64,000 bases of DNA from Acidobacteriaceae bacterium (lineage in GTDB: Bacteria > Acidobacteriota > Terriglobia > Terriglobales > Acidobacteriaceae), in NCBI GenBank assembly GCA_003134655.1, contig PLBY01000068.1, positions 62,001 to 126,000 of the forward strand, read 5' to 3'. Numbering within the stretch: the stretch's first letter is position 1; the number at the start of each line of letters is the position of its first letter. The translations under genes and the position numbers were made by a program. Below the pieces are notes generated by a model. That model was not told the origin of the DNA and did no database searches. It saw only the letters and a list, made by a program, of their open reading frames with translations. Below are positions 24,997 to 33,881 of the stretch, piece after piece.

Positions 24997-26418
24997 TCAG
25001 TCCGTCGCTAATTCATCGAGGATGGTTCCGTCGGCATCGACCAGGCGTAGCGTCATGGCGAGCAGACCCGAGGAGTGGGTTGAGCAGCTCAGACAGGGAT
25101 CATAGGCCCGCACCACTGCAGACACACGGTTCAGCATGCCCTCGTTCAGCCGGGTTCCGTCGACAAAGTGCTCGCTGACCTGTTGCACGGCTCGACCGAT
25201 AGCAAGATTATTGTGGCCGGTGGCAACGATCAGGTTCGCCCAAGTGATGGCGCCCTCCTCGTTCACTTTGTAATGGTGAATCAAGGTTCCGCGGGGAGCT
25301 TCGATCATGCCCACTCCTTCGAGGGCATTGACGCCGGCGGTGGCCCGTACGTGGGTTTCCAGAATTTGGGGATCGGCCAGCAACCCCTCGATCCGCTCCA
25401 GCGCGTAAACAATTTCGATGAGCCGGGCATAGTGATAGAGAAAAGCACTGTGCGCCACAGCTCCGAAACGCTCGTGAAATTCGCGGAATTCGCGATCGGC
25501 ATTTGGAGTCCCACACTGGTCGGCAGCGTTGAGCCGTCCCAGCGCGCCTACACGATACACGCCGCCGGGAAATCCCTGAGGCTTGAAGAAAGGCGCCTTC
25601 AAATACGATTCTCGAAGGCTGGCCTCGCCGATCCATTGCGCATAGTCGTCAGCGGGGATGTGGTCTTCAACGATGTCGCCGGCGGCACTGCGGAAACGCA
25701 GGTCGCCATCATAGAGTTGCAGGTTCCCCTTGCGGTCGACCATTCCGGCATACATGGTCGGAGCTGAACCGAAGAACTCGATCTCTTCCTTGTAGTTGTC
25801 GAGCGCGCCCTTGAAGAAACGGAGGGTGCGGTCAGCGATCGCCTTGGCCTCAGGCAACTCAAAGAGAATGCGATCGCGCGCGGCAACAGTGAGGGGAGTG
25901 GCTACGCCGCCGGGTACGATCCAGGAAGGATGCACGCGTTCCTGGGCAAGCCCCTCGATTACTTGCAGGCCGAACTTTCGCAGTTCGATCCCGTCCCGCG
26001 CCAACTCTGGGTGCCCGGCGATGACGCCCAACACATTTCGCGAGGCAGGATCGGAATCCATGCCCAGAAGGAAATCCGGAGCGGAAAGATAGAAGAAGCT
26101 CAGAGCATGCGATTGTACAATCTGGGCGAAGTGCACGAGCTCGCGCAACTTTTTCGCAACTGGAGGAATACGTACCGCCATGATGGCGTCACAGGCCTTG
26201 GACGCGGCCAGCAGATGGCTGATCGGGCAGATCCCGCAGATGCGTGCCGTGATGCCCGGCATCTCGTAGTAGGGATGTCCCTCGGTGAATTTTTCAAAGC
26301 CCCGCACCTGCGTGACGTGAAATTCCGCTCCCGCGACGTGCCCTTGATCATCGAGCCGAATCGTAATCTTGGCGTGTCCCTCGATGCGGCTCACAGGTTC
26401 GATGGTGATGCGCTTCAT
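24997..26418 (-). CDS. hoxH: [NiFe] hydrogenase large subunit, group 3d (HoxH)
   Basis: A 473-residue catalytic subunit of the NAD-linked bidirectional hydrogenase. The four nickel-iron cysteines are in the L1 motif RICGICPISH (about residues 60-69) and the L2 motif DPCLSCSTH near the C-terminus. After the L2 histidine there is an extension of about 25 residues (SSGLLAMTLRLVDADG and on), so maturation by an endopeptidase is required. The N-terminal KRITIEPVSRIEGHAKI is also typical. It is the last gene of the hoxEFUYH run, 10 bases after hoxY. No dedicated HoxW protease lies beside it; the protease gene at 45.9 kb might serve both hydrogenases. Confidence 0.95.
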   Translation of the reverse strand: MKRITIEPVSRIEGHAKITIRLDDQGHVAGAEFHVTQVRGFEKFTEGHPYYEMPGITARICGICPISHLLAASKACDAIMAVRIPPVAKKLRELVHFAQIVQSHALSFFYLSAPDFLLGMDSDPASRNVLGVIAGHPELARDGIELRKFGLQVIEGLAQERVHPSWIVPGGVATPLTVAARDRILFELPEAKAIADRTLRFFKGALDNYKEEIEFFGSAPTMYAGMVDRKGNLQLYDGDLRFRSAAGDIVEDHIPADDYAQWIGEASLRESYLKAPFFKPQGFPGGVYRVGALGRLNAADQCGTPNADREFREFHERFGAVAHSAFLYHYARLIEIVYALERIEGLLADPQILETHVRATAGVNALEGVGMIEAPRGTLIHHYKVNEEGAITWANLIVATGHNNLAIGRAVQQVSEHFVDGTRLNEGMLNRVSAVVRAYDPCLSCSTHSSGLLAMTLRLVDADGTILDELATD

Positions 26419-26428
26419 GGCGCGCTCC

Positions 26429-26959
26429 TTAACCGAATTTCACCTTGCGCGTGGCGTCCGGTTTCTTGCCATCCAGCAGGTCGTTAATCACACTGAAAAT
26501 CGCCTTCGACGGTGGAGGGCAGCCGGGCAAACACAAATCAATTTTGACGAACTCACGCAGCGGACGCGCCTGCTTCAGGAGAGCGGGGACGCGATCCGAA
26601 GGAACGACTTTCCCTTCCTGCGCTCCGTCGACATAAATGCTCTGCAGCAATTTCTGCACCGGAATGGAATTCCGCATCGCGGGGACGTTTCCGGTGACGG
26701 CACAGTCTCCGAGAGCGATGAGAACCTGGGTCCGCTGCCGGATCTTCTGAATCTTGTTGAGATCATCCTGCGAGCTGACCGCGCCCTCGACCAGCGTGAC
26801 ATCCACATCTTCTGGAAACTCCTGCGCATCGACCAGCGGGCCGTAGACCAGGTCGATCTTGCGAGCGAGCGAAATGATGGCGGCATCCATGTCGAGCAGC
26901 GACATATGGCAGCCGGAGCATCCGTCGAGCCAGACCGTGGCTACCTTCACCTTCTTCAT
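26429..26959 (-). CDS. hoxY: [NiFe] hydrogenase small subunit (HoxY)
   Basis: A 176-residue small subunit carrying the proximal [4Fe-4S] cluster. The ligands are in WLDGCSGCHMSLLDMD (about 10-25), LIALGDCAVTGNVP (near 86) and LCLPGCPPPSKAI (near 145). The short length without a distal-cluster domain is typical for HoxY of group 3d. It passes electrons from the NiFe site in HoxH to HoxU. Its start overlaps the hoxU stop by 4 bases (ATGA), implying translational coupling. Confidence 0.95.
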   Translation of the reverse strand: MKKVKVATVWLDGCSGCHMSLLDMDAAIISLARKIDLVYGPLVDAQEFPEDVDVTLVEGAVSSQDDLNKIQKIRQRTQVLIALGDCAVTGNVPAMRNSIPVQKLLQSIYVDGAQEGKVVPSDRVPALLKQARPLREFVKIDLCLPGCPPPSKAIFSVINDLLDGKKPDATRKVKFG

Positions 26960-27669
26960 ACCTGCACTCCTCGACGGTGCACCAAGGAGGTGACCGCGTC
27001 GATCTTTTTCACCATCTCTTCCACCGCCCAGCCTTTTTCAGCGAGTGCGCCGGTAGGGCAGGCATGCACGCACTTGCCACAACTGGTGCAGGTCGTCGCC
27101 TGTCCCCATTTTTCATTCATCTCGCTGACAATGCGCGCATGGATGCCGCGGGAACTGAGTTCCCAAACATGCGCTCCTTCCAGTTCCGCACAAACCCGCA
27201 CACACCGGGTGCAAAGAATGCAGCGGTTGTGATCGAGTACGAAACGCGGGTGCGACATGTCGATGGACAATTTGGGGAAGTTGTACGCGAGACCGACGGT
27301 GCTGATGCCCAGGGCCGTGGCCATCGACTGAAGTTCGCAATGTCCATTCGAGACGCATACGGCGCAAACGTGGTTTCTCTCGACCAGCAGTAACTCCACG
27401 GAAATGCGACGATAACGCGTCAATTTCGGAGAGTTGGTCGTTACCGACATGCCTTCCTGGATGGGCGTGGTGCATGCCGGGAAGAGCCGCTCCGTCCCGG
27501 AGACCTCAACCAGGCAAATCCGGCATGCGCCCACGGCCGTCAGGCCGTCCAGATCGCACAGCGTCGGAATGTACTTGTTGTTGGTCTTGGCCGCCTGCAG
27601 GATGGTCTGGCCCTCCAGCGCGCTGATCAGCTCTCCGTCAATTCGGATCGATAACTTCTTCTGGGGCAA
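26956..27669 (-). CDS. hoxU: Hydrogenase/diaphorase iron-sulfur subunit (HoxU)
   Basis: A 237-residue electron-transfer subunit homologous to the N-terminal part of complex I NuoG. It has a [2Fe-2S] ferredoxin domain (TVGACRICLVEV region with further cysteines at FPACTTP), then a histidine-cysteine NuoG-like segment (ERNHVCAVCVSNGHCELQ). Two [4Fe-4S] motifs follow: HNRCILCTRCVRVC and CTSCGKCVHACPTGAL. The start is TTG at 27669, supported by AAAGGAGC about 9 bases upstream. It links HoxF to HoxY. Confidence 0.93.
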   Translation of the reverse strand: MPQKKLSIRIDGELISALEGQTILQAAKTNNKYIPTLCDLDGLTAVGACRICLVEVSGTERLFPACTTPIQEGMSVTTNSPKLTRYRRISVELLLVERNHVCAVCVSNGHCELQSMATALGISTVGLAYNFPKLSIDMSHPRFVLDHNRCILCTRCVRVCAELEGAHVWELSSRGIHARIVSEMNEKWGQATTCTSCGKCVHACPTGALAEKGWAVEEMVKKIDAVTSLVHRRGVQV

Positions 27670-27707
27670 GGTCTAGCTCCTTTCAGCGCACATCGCCGTA
27701 GCATCCA

Positions 27708-30700
27708 CTAGCTCGCGTTGACGGCGGTCACGTCGCAACGCAGGCAACGGCAGCTTTCATCCAGGGCCTCCTCGTGGCTCAGGCCGGTGACCACCTCGTC
27801 TTGCGAACGGACACGAGCACTGGCGGCGAGCGCGTGCCCGGTGTGGCGGCGATTCGAACTTGGCTCCTCCGGAGGCGCCTGTTCGTACTCCATCTCGGGG
27901 TAAAGACTGTTCCAGCGGTCCGTCTCCATCAACTGCAGATCGATACTTCGCGCCGCCTGCTTGCCCGAGGCCATGGCATTCGAAACGTTGGAAGCGCCCG
28001 TCACCAGATCGCCTCCGGCATAGAACCGCGGACGGCTCGTCTCATGCGTGAAGCGATTCACTTCGATCGTCCCGTTTTCTTTGAGCACCAGGCCTGAGGC
28101 CCTGGCGAAATCCAAGTCGACGGTTTCGCCTACGGCAAAGATCACGGAGTCACACTCGAAGCGCTGCACTTCGTTCGTCGCGATTGGCTTCCGGCGACCC
28201 GAGGAGTCGTATTCTCCCAGCCGCGTTTTCACGATTTCAATCGCCTTGACGTTGCTCTTGGCATCCCCGATCACGCGATGAGGCGCTGCCAGGAAAACAA
28301 ACTTCGCGCCTTCCTCTTTTGCGGCTTGCGTTTCTTCGTCAATGGCGGGCATGTCCTTGTATTCGCGCCGGTAGAAAACGGTTACGTCGCAGCCTTTCCG
28401 CAAAGAGGTTCGTGCGGAATCGATGGCTGCGTTCCCTCCGCCAATGATCGCGACCCGCCGGCCGAGGTTCACTTCCTGTCCAGCGGCAACCGCCTCCAGG
28501 AAATTGAGTGCCGGATACACGCCCTTTAACTCCGTACCAGATTGATAGACCCAGGATTCTTTCCACGTGCCGATGGAGAGGAAGACCATGTCAAAATGGT
28601 CATCGAGGTCGTTGAGAGCCAGATCGACGCCCACCCGCGTGTTGAAGGTGAACTTCACTCCCAGGCGCTCAATGAGTTCAATTTCCCGCCGCAAGATCCC
28701 TTTCGGCAGCCGGTATTCCGGGAGAGCAAAACGCAGCATGCCACCAGCTTCGGACTTGCTGTCATACACCGTGACATCATGGCCAAGCATGGCCAGATAA
28801 AATGCTGCAGTGAGTCCGGCTGGTCCGGCACCAACGATCGCAACCTTGCGCCCCGTAGGTTCGAACTTGCGCGCTACGATGATCTGCGCCATGGGCTCAT
28901 ACTTGTCGGAATCGAAGACCGAGTCCGCGATGAACCGGTGCACCTCCCGCATGTTCACCGCCTGGTCAAGCGTTTGCCGCCGGCACCGGGTATCGCACGG
29001 ATGCTGGCATACCCGCCCCGTCGAAGCGGGTAGCGGATTGTCGAGGATGACCGACAGGAACGCATCCTCCAGCCGGTTCTCCTTGTAAAGCTGCAGAAAG
29101 CGCGGGATGTTCATGTGCAGCGGGCAGCTGTTTTCACAGGGAGAGAGGGCCAGTTCTTCGCACACTCCGGCTTGGCAGCGACGGGCGAGGATGTGATCCT
29201 CGAACTCGTTGCGGAAATGGCGTAGGGTTGTCAGCACCGGGTTGGGAGCCGTCTGTCCCAGACCGCAAAGCGAGCAGTCGCGAATGTAGTGGCTCAGTTC
29301 GTCCAGAATTTCGAGGTGATGCGCTGTCCCGGCACCTTCGGTGACGCGGTTCAGAATGCGCAGGCACTTGTTCAAGCCGACTCGACAAGGAATACATTTC
29401 CCGCAGGACTCCGAGTGTGTGAACTCGATGAAGTAGCGGGCGACGTCGACCATGCAGTTGTCTTCGTCCATCACGACCATGCCGCCGGAGCCCATGATCG
29501 ATCCCAGTTGCTGCAGATTTTCGTAGTCCACAGCCGTATCGAACATATCGTGAGGGATGCAGCCCCCAGAGGGCCCGCCCGTCTGGACAGCCTTCACCTG
29601 ACCTTCTCCCACCGCGCCTTCTCCAATGTCGTAGATGAAGGTTTTGAGCGAGGTGCCTAGCGGCATCTCGACCAGCCCGGTGTTCTTCACCTTGCCCACA
29701 AGTGAAAAGACTTTTGTGCCCGAACTTTTCGAGCTCCCAGTCTCGGTGAACCAGGCCGGCCCTCGAGTTACGATGGGCGCGATGTTGTACCAGGTTTCGA
29801 CGTTGTTGATGTTGGTGGGTTTTCCCCACAGCCCCTTCTGCGCGGGGAAAGGTGGCCGCGGTCGCGGTCTCCCAGCCTCTCCTTCCAGCGATGCAATCAG
29901 CGCCGTCTCTTCACCACACACGAACGCTCCCGCTCCCTCCACGAGTTCGATATCAAACTTGAATCCACGGCCGAGAATGTTCTCCCCGAGCAATCCATAT
30001 TCGCGCGCCTGTTCAATCGCCCGATTCAGGCGATGCACCGCCAGCGGATACTCGGCGCGCACGTAAATGATTCCCTCGGTCGCGCCCATGACGTAAGCGC
30101 CGATGATCATTCCCTCGAGCAGCGAGTGCGGATCACTTTCAATTTCGTTGCGATTCATGTAAGCGCCGGGGTCTCCTTCATCGGCATTGCAGATGATGTA
30201 CTTCGGTTCCGCCTTTGCTTTGGCCAGGAATTCCCATTTGCTGCCTGTGGAATATCCCGCTCCCCCCCGGCCACGCAGTTTGGAGGCCTTGATTTGCTCG
30301 ATCACCCCAGCCGGATTCGCATCGATCAATACTTTGTAGAGTGCCTGATACCCGCCGACGGCAATGTATTCCTCAATGTCATCGGGATTGATGAGCCCGC
30401 AATTCCGCAACACGATCTTCTTCTGCCCTTTAAAGAAAGGCACATCGCTCCACAAGGAGACTTCGGGGTATCCCTGGCCGTAGCGCACGTGGCCCGTGAT
30501 GTGATCCCATTCTTCGATCTTGCAGTAGATGAGATCCGGGCTGAGATTGCCGTTGGCGATGTCATGCAGAACGCGAGTGGCATCGTTGGCCTGCACTCGG
30601 CGCAAAATCACCAGAGGACTTCCTGGAAGACGCACGTTGACGAGCGGCTCTTGAAAGCAGGCTCCGAAACATCCCACCGGCGCCAGGACGAGGTTGGCGC

Positions 30701-30866
30701 CACTGCTCTCGATGGCCTGAAGAAATGCGTGATAGAGGCCCTCTGCGCCGTTCCCGCGGCCACATGTTCCCATGCCCACGGCCAGGCGCGGAACCGGCGG
30801 AACCAGCTTGGCCAGGCCCGCTTCGCGCACCGCGCTGAACGCTCCAATATCCAGAATTCGAGGCAT
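27708..30866 (-). CDS. hoxF: HoxF/NuoF diaphorase fused to GltD/NfnB-like NADPH flavoprotein
   Basis: A 1052-residue fusion. Residues 1-110 form a thioredoxin-like [2Fe-2S] domain (GMGTCGRGNGAEG, VGCFGACFQEP). Residues 130-480 are the NuoF core with the FMN site GRGGAGYSTGSKWEF and the NADH site EGEAGRPRPRPPFP, then a [4Fe-4S] motif ESCGKCIPCRVGLNKC. From about 565 a second protein follows: a Fer4_20 domain with two cysteine sets (LSPCENSCPLH, CQHPCDTRC), an FAD Rossmann motif VAIVGAGPAGLTAAFYLA near 673, and an NAD(P) motif VAIIGGGNAAIDSA near 803 followed by FYRRE, which favours NADPH. The end CRCLRCD adds cysteines. Ordinary HoxF is about 530-600 residues. The fusion could couple NADH, NADPH and hydrogen (inference). 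Confidence 0.92.
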   Translation of the reverse strand: MPRILDIGAFSAVREAGLAKLVPPVPRLAVGMGTCGRGNGAEGLYHAFLQAIESSGANLVLAPVGCFGACFQEPLVNVRLPGSPLVILRRVQANDATRVLHDIANGNLSPDLIYCKIEEWDHITGHVRYGQGYPEVSLWSDVPFFKGQKKIVLRNCGLINPDDIEEYIAVGGYQALYKVLIDANPAGVIEQIKASKLRGRGGAGYSTGSKWEFLAKAKAEPKYIICNADEGDPGAYMNRNEIESDPHSLLEGMIIGAYVMGATEGIIYVRAEYPLAVHRLNRAIEQAREYGLLGENILGRGFKFDIELVEGAGAFVCGEETALIASLEGEAGRPRPRPPFPAQKGLWGKPTNINNVETWYNIAPIVTRGPAWFTETGSSKSSGTKVFSLVGKVKNTGLVEMPLGTSLKTFIYDIGEGAVGEGQVKAVQTGGPSGGCIPHDMFDTAVDYENLQQLGSIMGSGGMVVMDEDNCMVDVARYFIEFTHSESCGKCIPCRVGLNKCLRILNRVTEGAGTAHHLEILDELSHYIRDCSLCGLGQTAPNPVLTTLRHFRNEFEDHILARRCQAGVCEELALSPCENSCPLHMNIPRFLQLYKENRLEDAFLSVILDNPLPASTGRVCQHPCDTRCRRQTLDQAVNMREVHRFIADSVFDSDKYEPMAQIIVARKFEPTGRKVAIVGAGPAGLTAAFYLAMLGHDVTVYDSKSEAGGMLRFALPEYRLPKGILRREIELIERLGVKFTFNTRVGVDLALNDLDDHFDMVFLSIGTWKESWVYQSGTELKGVYPALNFLEAVAAGQEVNLGRRVAIIGGGNAAIDSARTSLRKGCDVTVFYRREYKDMPAIDEETQAAKEEGAKFVFLAAPHRVIGDAKSNVKAIEIVKTRLGEYDSSGRRKPIATNEVQRFECDSVIFAVGETVDLDFARASGLVLKENGTIEVNRFTHETSRPRFYAGGDLVTGASNVSNAMASGKQAARSIDLQLMETDRWNSLYPEMEYEQAPPEEPSSNRRHTGHALAASARVRSQDEVVTGLSHEEALDESCRCLRCDVTAVNAS

Positions 30867-30869
30867 CGC

Positions 30870-31409
30870 CTACTCTCCTGCTCGAATGGTTGCGATTTCT
30901 CGCTGCAAAGTTCGTTCCGTGGCATGTCCGCAGATGCGATGGTTTACTTCCACGACCGGCGCCATCGCGCATTGTCCAAAGCAGGCAACCGTGCGCACGG
31001 TAAACTGACGGTCCGGGGTGGTGAGTAAGAGTTTGTCGGCTTCGTTGCCGTCACTGTCCCCGTCCGCGAGACTTAATCCCAAGTCGAGCCGCGCTCCCTG
31101 AAAAAGTTTGCGCGAACCGCGGGTATGACACGCCGTGCCACGGCAAATGCAGATGGTGTTCTCGCCCTGAGGCTGGAGGTTAAAGAGCGCGTAGAAGGTG
31201 GCAACGCTGTAGATGCGCGAAAGCGGCATTTCCGTCTTGGCCGCGATGTAGCGCAGCGTCTCCAAGGGAAGATATTTGTAGCGGTTCCTTTCCTGCGCGG
31301 CTTCCAGGATGCCAAGCAGCGCCCCGGGGCGTCCCCGACGCCCGACGATCATTTTGTCGATGAAATCCTGTTCCGCAATGGGAAGAGTACCAGCCGAGGG
31401 TGCTTGCAT
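30870..31409 (-). CDS. hoxE: HoxE/NuoE-like [2Fe-2S] subunit
   Basis: A 179-residue thioredoxin-like ferredoxin subunit, first gene of the hox operon. The [2Fe-2S] ligands are in CICRGTACHTRGS and VACFGQCAMAPVVEV. The N-terminal helical part (YKYLPLETLRYIAAKTEMPL) is typical of NuoE. The frame also has a GTG at 31415, but GGAGGA lies 8 bases before the ATG at 31409, which I prefer. It ends 3 bases before hoxF. A CRP-type palindrome lies 87 bases upstream. Confidence 0.93.
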   Translation of the reverse strand: MQAPSAGTLPIAEQDFIDKMIVGRRGRPGALLGILEAAQERNRYKYLPLETLRYIAAKTEMPLSRIYSVATFYALFNLQPQGENTICICRGTACHTRGSRKLFQGARLDLGLSLADGDSDGNEADKLLLTTPDRQFTVRTVACFGQCAMAPVVEVNHRICGHATERTLQREIATIRAGE

Positions 31410-31496
31410 AGACACACTCCTCCAAGCGAATTGCTCGCTCTTATAGCAAAGTAGCGTTTCTCAGCAAGACGCACCGTCACTGGGAGCACAATAGGG

Positions 31497-31512
31497 AGTG
31501 ACAAGAATCACA
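31497..31512. promoter_or_regulatory. CRP-type palindrome upstream of the hox operon
   Basis: AGTGA-CAAGAA-TCACA matches the CRP-family operator TGTGA-N6-TCACA with one mismatch. It lies 87 bases upstream of the hoxE ATG. Very similar sites precede the carbamoyl-phosphate operon (40092-40107) and the hsp20-hydrogenase operon (53532-53547). Confidence 0.55.
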
Positions 31513-31655
31513 GGGCACCCAAGATGGGCCCATCGCAAAATCCCTTTGTAAATACCTGAATCTACGAAGTCACAGGTTGGGCTTTCGGATGCCTGAGAAC
31601 AGGTGTTTCTGGGCATGATGCTTGCGTTAAGTCCTGCCGTGAGATCGGAAGGAAG

Positions 31656-31972
31656 ATTGAAAGTACCTGGTCAAATCGGGCCGAGGGTAACTACGTACTG
31701 CTGCACCGCGACTCCACTTCCTTTCTGCTTCGCGAATCCATCTCAGCGGTGGCAGAAAAGCTAGAGGCGTACGGCTTTATTCGGATCCCTCGCTCCGCAT
31801 TGGTCAACCCAGTTTTCGTCGAAGAGATCCGACCGTGCTCGACCGGAGAATATGTCCTCCGCTTAAAAGGGGGAAGGAATATACCGTCACCAGAACATAT
31901 AAGAAGAATCTCAAGTCTGTCGCGGAGTTCTGGATCGGCGTGAGCGCGTTCTGCGCTGATCGGAGTTCCTGA
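31656..31972 (+). pseudogene. Frameshifted LytTR DNA-binding domain
   Basis: The plus strand reads EGNYVLLHRDSTSFLLRESI, AVAEKLEAYGFIRIPRSALV and NPVFVEEIRPCSTGEYVLRL, then KGGR. This is a LytTR domain of AlgR/AgrA-type regulators. At the A4G5 run (31865-31873) the frame breaks. The expected remainder EYTVTRTYKKNLKSVAEFWI continues in the -1 frame and stops at 31972. No start codon or receiver domain is found upstream, so the gene is both truncated and frameshifted. It may have been a regulator of the adjacent operon. The rest of 31513-32095 holds nothing else recognisable. Confidence 0.75.
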
Positions 31973-32095
31973 CCGCTCTGCCGCTCTTGTCAACGACTCT
32001 TTCAAAGCACATCACTCCCTTCCAGACTCCTGCTGACGTCTGGACGTACGGCATTGACGATCACCCGCAAGACGTGGTTGTTCGCTATCAACAGA

Positions 32096-32314
32096 TCATC
32101 CAGTGTGCGCCACCCAGAATCCGTCGGCATAGCCGCCGAACACCGGCAGTACATCGCGGGAAGGCCATCCGGTGACGGTGTAAATGGGAGCGTCCAATCC
32201 AGCCGTTGCGCACAGAGCCTGGCTTTTCTGACAGGAAAAGCGGGCCTCTTCTCGCGAGGGCTGTCGGCCACATCCGAGGCACTGGGAGGAGCTGGCGTAA
32301 GTGATGGGACTCAA
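32096..32314 (-). pseudogene. Glycoside hydrolase (GH35-like) remnant
   Basis: A minus-strand frame contains GLDAPIYTVTGWPSRDVLPV followed by FGGYADGFWVAHTG. It resembles the LYTVTGW...LPVFGGYPDxFW segment of beta-galactosidase family 35. An adjacent frame supplies ADSPREKRPA-like sequence, suggesting a frameshift. Only about 40 residues are convincing and both ends are missing. The assignment is from memory of the motif. Confidence 0.4.
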
Positions 32315-32428
32315 GAACTCGAGCTAACGCACTTCGACTGTCGCGCTGGCTAACCGTTGTAGGCTGCACTTTCTCAGTGGAACCTACAGCGATTCCAACC
32401 CATTCTTTGGCTTGCATTTTGCTGGAAG

Positions 32429-33574
32429 ATGCCACAGAATGTGATGCTTCCCCACTTAGACGCTGTTGTGTGTCTGGCGTCCATTCACACGGAAAAGATA
32501 GTCATTAGCGCTGCTGAAGTGGCAGAAACGCAGGCTCCCGCAGAACAACCCGCGCAGCTGGAGCCGAAGCTGCCGCCAGCTGTACCGCAGTGGGCGAAAT
32601 GGGCTCTCGCTCCGCTGGTATTGTTCTTGCCGCTGCTCTGCCTGGTAGCGTTTGTAGTCCGTGTCGCGACGCGGGGATTGCCCCCCCGCACGCGCTTTGA
32701 ATGGACCGCGCTTCTAGCCACTTTGCTCACCGTGAGCGGAATGCTCACCTCCGTCGCAACCGTATTGGCTTTCTCGTTTGCTCCCATGCCTTCGGTGGCG
32801 GGGACGGGATTGAGTGAACTGGACGAGCAATCAAGTTTCCCGAACTTACCGGCGGCAGCTCCTATGTCGGCCAAGGAAGTTTCGGAGAAATTGAAGCCCT
32901 TGGTGGCGGTCATCTCTCCTTCACGGCGCTCATGGTTTACCCAAGCAGAAATGCCTAGTGCCAGTTTCGGGGCAGGCGCGCTGCTGCAGGCGAACGCGGA
33001 CGGATATTTGTTTGTTACGGCGCGCCATGTGCTGGATGGTCCGGGGTGGAATGCGGCAAAATCCGCCTCGCGCGCTCTGGTCGCGATGGCCTCGGGAACC
33101 TGGGGACAGGCAGACGTGGTGGCCCGTCACAGAAGTCTGGATCTGCTCCTGCTTTGGGTTCCCCGGGAGCGCGGAAGTGCTACATTCGTGCAGCCCATCG
33201 CGAAAGCGACGCCTCCGAGCGAAGGCGAGAATGTTTTCGTGATTGGGCATCCCGAAGGACTCCGTTTTACGTTGAGCACAGGAATCATTTCGCGCCTGCA
33301 CGGCAGCACGATCCAGATGTCAGCGCCTGTGAGTCCGGGCAACAGTGGCGGCCCGGTGTTCGATGATCGCGGGAACCTGCTGGGAATTGTGACCTCCATG
33401 GTCGACAAAAATGGCGATCCCAACGCCGAAAACTTAAACTTCGCGGTGCGCACGGATGCGCTTCTCGAAGACTCGGGCTGGGATTTTGCCAGCTTTGGCC
33501 GCAGACGATTTTCCGACTACGTTGCGCACGATGAAGCTCTCGAAAAGACAGTGCCTGCGACAGGGCAGCAGTAA
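32429..33574 (+). CDS. Membrane-anchored trypsin-like serine protease
   Basis: A 381-residue protein with a cytoplasmic Pro/Glu-rich N-terminus, two membrane segments (about 57-80 and 93-118), then a trypsin-like S1 domain (about 150-360). The catalytic triad is visible: His in FVTARHVLDG, Asp in HRSLDLLLLWV and Ser in SPGNSGGPVFD. It has no PDZ domain, unlike DegP. It is the first gene of the ubiquitin-like operon: the Ubl gene starts 27 bases after its stop. Trypsin-like peptidases recur in predicted bacterial ubiquitin-like operons. It may process or remove conjugated membrane proteins (inference). Confidence 0.85.
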   Translation: MPQNVMLPHLDAVVCLASIHTEKIVISAAEVAETQAPAEQPAQLEPKLPPAVPQWAKWALAPLVLFLPLLCLVAFVVRVATRGLPPRTRFEWTALLATLLTVSGMLTSVATVLAFSFAPMPSVAGTGLSELDEQSSFPNLPAAAPMSAKEVSEKLKPLVAVISPSRRSWFTQAEMPSASFGAGALLQANADGYLFVTARHVLDGPGWNAAKSASRALVAMASGTWGQADVVARHRSLDLLLLWVPRERGSATFVQPIAKATPPSEGENVFVIGHPEGLRFTLSTGIISRLHGSTIQMSAPVSPGNSGGPVFDDRGNLLGIVTSMVDKNGDPNAENLNFAVRTDALLEDSGWDFASFGRRRFSDYVAHDEALEKTVPATGQQ

Positions 33575-33601
33575 CCTAATCCAGGATGGGACTCGACAGG
33601 A

Positions 33602-33871
33602 ATGCCTAACATCAACGTTACCGTGTACGACTCGACCGAGAACAAGCGTGTGCCGGTCGAACTGCCCGACGATGCTCCGTGCAACAAGATTGTCGCTGTC
33701 CTAGTCCAGAAGCTGAGGCTGCCCACGAATGGCCCAGACGGCGCTCCGCTCAGCTACAAGTTTCACCACAAGAATTCCGGCCGGCAGATTCAGGATTCGC
33801 AAACGCTGGCCGAGGCCCAGGTGCAAGACGGCGACATCCTCCGCCTGCAGCCGGAGATCACCGCCGGATAG
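33602..33871 (+). CDS. Bacterial ubiquitin-like modifier protein
   Basis: An 89-residue beta-grasp protein. It begins MPNINVTVYDSTENKRVPVE, has the helix NKIVAVLVQKLRL, a YKFHHKNSGRQIQDSQTLAE segment like the Lys48-region turn of ubiquitin (xGxxLxDxxTLxE), and ends VQDGDILRLQPEITAG. This ordering matches ubiquitin/YukD-like folds. The C-terminus ends in Ala-Gly with no extra tail, so it could be adenylated directly without trimming. It lies between the trypsin-like gene and the E1 gene (10-base gap), fixing its role as the likely modifier. Confidence 0.85.
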   Translation: MPNINVTVYDSTENKRVPVELPDDAPCNKIVAVLVQKLRLPTNGPDGAPLSYKFHHKNSGRQIQDSQTLAEAQVQDGDILRLQPEITAG

Positions 33872-33881
33872 GAACCTTCTC

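Noticed and set aside
30033-31028. Long plus-strand ORF (331 codons) opposite hoxF/hoxE
   Set aside because: It mirrors the reading frame of well-supported hox genes in high-GC DNA and has no motif of its own.
31865-31873. A4G5 run in the LytTR remnant as a programmed -1 frameshift site
   Set aside because: It does not fit the X-XXY-YYZ pattern and the gene also lacks a start and a receiver domain, so simple decay is more likely.
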